Origin: RGIG464 sp045643185
GTDB taxonomy: Bacteria; Myxococcota_A; Bradymonadia; UBA4248
NCBI GenBank assembly: GCA_045643185.1
Contig: JAZUKH010000159.1
Location: forward strand, 1 to 7,883
Length of the DNA stretch: 7,883 nt
Reading direction: 5' to 3'
Shown piece by piece: positions 6,601 through 7,883 of the stretch. The notes beneath the pieces were generated by a model. The model worked only from the letters and a program-made list of their open reading frames with translations. It ran no database searches and was not told the DNA's origin. Numbering within the stretch: position 1 is the first letter of the stretch; each line of letters opens with the position of its first letter. The translations under genes were made by a program, and so were the position numbers.

Positions 6601-7254
6601 ATTGCGCGTCACGGCCACGTTCTGGCATTGCTCACACACCTCAAACAGATCGTCAATCACCCTGCCCTGTTTGAAAAAGGCACTTCGGCGACATCCGATC
6701 GCTCCGGTAAAATCCAGATGTTGCTCGACATGCTCGAAACGATCCTTGAAAACGGCGAAAAATCACTGATCTTCACGCAGTTCAAAGAGATGGGTGATTT
6801 ATTGGTCGAAGTTTTGAGAGAAAAGCTTCACCTAGAAACGATCCCCTTCCTCCACGGCGGCCTGACGGCGAGCCAGCGAGACGAGCTGGTCGACGCCTTC
6901 CAGTCACCCGATGGACCACCCATCTTTATTTTGTCGCTCAAAGCCGGCGGCACGGGTCTCAACCTGACCCAGGCAACGCATGTCTTTCACTTTGACCGCT
7001 GGTGGAACCCGGCCGTCGAAGAGCAGGCCACTGACCGAGCTTTCCGAATCGGTCAGACCAAGAACGTCCAGGTTCATAAGTTCATCACCACAGGCTCACT
7101 TGAAGAAAAGATCGACCTCATGCTGGAAGACAAAAAGATGTTGTCAAACGCAGTCGTCGATGCAAGCGGCGCCTGGGTCACGCAACTCGATACAGATGCA
7201 CTTCGTGAGCTCTTTACGCTCAACACCGACACGGTGGTCGACGACGTGGATTAA
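3700..7254 (+). CDS. SNF2-family ATP-dependent helicase/translocase, HelZ-like, with N-terminal SNF2-associated region
   Basis: This is an SNF2-type DNA translocase: it hydrolyses ATP to move along double-stranded DNA, which in bacteria can remodel protein-DNA complexes, though its exact role is unknown. It has 1184 residues. The N-terminal half follows the layout of mycobacterial HelZ-like proteins, with a segment resembling the SNF2-associated domain (FKWEAALGDD at 588-597, WNGSWVLVNP at 617-626). The ATPase core has DDMGLGKT at 728-735 (Lys734), the DEAQ box at 832-835, LTGTPVEN at 859-866, FLHGG at 1050-1054, GGTGLNLTQA at 1083-1092 and the arginine-finger motif RAFRIGQ at 1113-1119, all intact. 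An acidic, proline-rich linker lies near 443-465. A Cys/His-rich patch (Cys188, His190, Cys191, His198, His204, His210) could bind metal. No SWIM zinc finger is seen. The start is GTG: an in-frame TAG lies just upstream at 3694-3696, and the next methionine is about residue 50. The Shine-Dalgarno sequence is weak (GGGA at 3689-3692). It is probably cotranscribed with the gene after it. Confidence 0.95.
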   Translation: MSNKIKQPINSESLIHATFVTQRNEPSSGFLFFWGPNNETYNWYALLKGMGLQINDSIKLHKVHVPLVLPEETPGEPNSGRYTRELRLGVAMEMYDVINILGTYCFENPPEYMFDSDRYVQVRVPPLCPSIVCWSIASRLVLEFVAKQLVVPALKSYRHGMYGYWQFSYENTLAVARIKQLAAAMPTCAHCLQYNQKHTDKKRHSTSIWHPEGLLYAFIDAGIDAFMRQSVRTIPSNDITETALMLSDLPRERSEMPIREYIQTYVEGYENRDLDQELREAEKDVLREANAARPLSNGYHYYAASESGQHVSVRPPERFDIFNPRISVLLRRMRESDDPRAKIMPQKEFVYTKLTELENLKRWESRWFDALTCKKRFSGMDYHLNDPEIITSVQSWLDKIYEEENISQALTPRTGFWLEAPDKDDPSQVWFLRYMVVAEKPGCDDVPPPTQSASNDEMAAEENEKSRILFFTAKELFSTSAKTYRIGEYNIDSSQDLLLSDLWRAAKIFPPIEASLENAQPEGLCLDTQQAWQFISEISPQFLAQGFHVMLPGQVKQQGDRKLQARLHLSEYDGSDKSMFGLNDLVSFKWEAALGDDIISLDEFKKIVEMHQPLVNWNGSWVLVNPKQLSEIESLIADQEESGTMTRFDAMNRALTNVADPNSPNALASVYVEGKLTDVLSKLTSEDVTTITMHAPDSFNGVLRPYQERGVAWLSYQERIGLGCCLADDMGLGKTIQLICHILNHMQRVPDERRGFLLVCPMSVVGNWKREFERFAPSLNVFIHHGADRITSHHELMERLSQPGTVIITTYGLVTRSINIMKSHQFAMIALDEAQAIKNHASKRAMCVKQLDAAFHIALTGTPVENRLSELWSILDFLNPGLLGTNANFQRLYATPIEKNNDEDAIVRLRNLTSPFILRRVKTDPNIIQDLPEKMENKVYCTLTREQATLYQALVNASMNKIENSTGIARHGHVLALLTHLKQIVNHPALFEKGTSATSDRSGKIQMLLDMLETILENGEKSLIFTQFKEMGDLLVEVLREKLHLETIPFLHGGLTASQRDELVDAFQSPDGPPIFILSLKAGGTGLNLTQATHVFHFDRWWNPAVEEQATDRAFRIGQTKNVQVHKFITTGSLEEKIDLMLEDKKMLSNAVVDASGAWVTQLDTDALRELFTLNTDTVVDDVD

Positions 7255-7300
7255 TGCCCGTCACACCTTTTTTATGACCCATTAGACCTAAAGGACAGCC

Positions 7301-7883
7301 ATGAAAAATAGCAACAAAATCCTGGTCAGCAACGATAAATTCGTCGCGCCGGTCAAGAAGGACGACGAAACGCCTTCCACGTCACCGGCTCCTAAGCTGA
7401 GACGCGTCGTCGACATGAGTTCGATCAGTTCTTCGACCTATTCGACGACGACCAAAAAAACCGATCATGAGCACGCCAACCACGGTGCCAAAAAGGAGTC
7501 GAATTCAGGCGCGCCAACCCATGACCAGCACATTCACCGCGCTGCGAACCGCCATGCAGCTTCGACAACTGACTCGGCACAGCACAAACACATTTCGGCG
7601 CCCGACAATGTGAAGTCGTCCCAAAAGTCCTCCGAAACAAACGCGTCTGTGTCTCACACAAACGCCGTCGCAACGACGCGCGAAAACGTCAACGCCACGG
7701 CCGAAGCAGCACCGCGTCCGATGCACAAAGTGGCGCCCACTGAACCTAGTGTGACGCCCGTCTCACACAACGAGATCACCGCCCCACAAACGTCACTGGT
7801 TGCGCACGACAATTTAGAAACGCCTGAAAACCATACGGCCGGCATTCACCGACATGCACGCATTACCAAGCCCGTCATCGCCC
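7301..7883 (+). CDS. Unrecognised His/Ser/Thr/Ala-rich, probably disordered protein (3' end outside window)
   Basis: An open frame runs from the ATG at 7301 to the window edge, giving 194 residues without a stop. AAGGA at 7291-7295, five bases before the ATG, is a strong ribosome binding site. I do not recognise the protein. It is dominated by Ser, Thr, Ala, Asn, Lys, Pro and His. It has 16 histidines, no cysteine or tryptophan, and only one phenylalanine and one tyrosine, so this part should have no folded core. There is no signal peptide or membrane segment at the start (MKNSNKILVSNDKF). A loosely repeated motif appears twice: IHRAANRHA at about residues 77-85 and IHRHARI at about 183-189. 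It lies 46 bases after the SNF2 stop with no terminator between, so the two are probably one operon. A folded or membrane domain may follow beyond the window. Base use resembles the neighbouring genes, which argues for a real gene. Confidence 0.75.
   Translation, partial: MKNSNKILVSNDKFVAPVKKDDETPSTSPAPKLRRVVDMSSISSSTYSTTTKKTDHEHANHGAKKESNSGAPTHDQHIHRAANRHAASTTDSAQHKHISAPDNVKSSQKSSETNASVSHTNAVATTRENVNATAEAAPRPMHKVAPTEPSVTPVSHNEITAPQTSLVAHDNLETPENHTAGIHRHARITKPVIA

Noticed and set aside
1..7254. A DISARM-type or other known defence system built on the SNF2 and helicase genes
   Set aside because: The SNF2 protein has a HelZ-like layout. No methylase, DUF1998-type or PLD-family gene is visible, and the two motors are not in one operon.
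7274..7285. Three-codon frame (ATG ACC CAT TAG) just before the disordered protein gene
   Set aside because: It has no ribosome binding site of its own and is too short to distinguish from chance.

Overview
This is a bacterial window of moderate, near-balanced base composition. It holds five protein-coding genes, two of them cut by the window edges, and two intergenic regions longer than 300 bases. The genes are compact, with clear Shine-Dalgarno sequences (purine-rich AGGA/AAGGA cores) and intrinsic-type hairpins. No tRNA, rRNA, CRISPR array, insertion sequence or phage gene is visible. The host cannot be named from this sequence. A small SagB-type nitroreductase, a bacterial XPB-like helicase and a HelZ-like SNF2 protein fit several anaerobic or gut-associated lineages, but that is only an impression.

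Layout, left to right. On the minus strand (1-870) lies the N-terminal 290 residues of an XPB/Rad25-type superfamily 2 helicase, which runs off the left edge. Upstream of it, on the same strand, is a 193-residue SagB/ThcOx-like FMN nitroreductase (972-1553). A textbook intrinsic terminator lies between the two. A 326-base divergent intergenic region follows. Next, on the plus strand, is gltX (1880-3274), the glutamyl-tRNA synthetase, followed by a strong hairpin. A 424-base, partly AT-rich intergenic region (3275-3699) contains several small hairpins and ends in a good -10 box. That box serves a GTG-started 1184-residue SNF2-family ATPase of the HelZ type (3700-7254), with a long N-terminal half and a SNF2-associated domain. 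After 46 bases and a good ribosome binding site comes the start of a histidine-, serine-, threonine- and alanine-rich, apparently disordered protein (7301 to the right edge), which I do not recognise.

How the genes may work together: gltX is housekeeping and the nitroreductase is a stand-alone flavoenzyme. Two different DNA translocases (XPB-like and SNF2/HelZ-like) lie within about 3 kb of each other, but on opposite strands and separated by other genes, so a shared role is only a possibility. The SNF2 gene and the disordered-protein gene are probably cotranscribed. The parts that remain unexplained are that disordered protein, the N-terminal half of the SNF2 protein, and the terminator-separated nitroreductase/helicase pair. 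I see no complete known defence system here.
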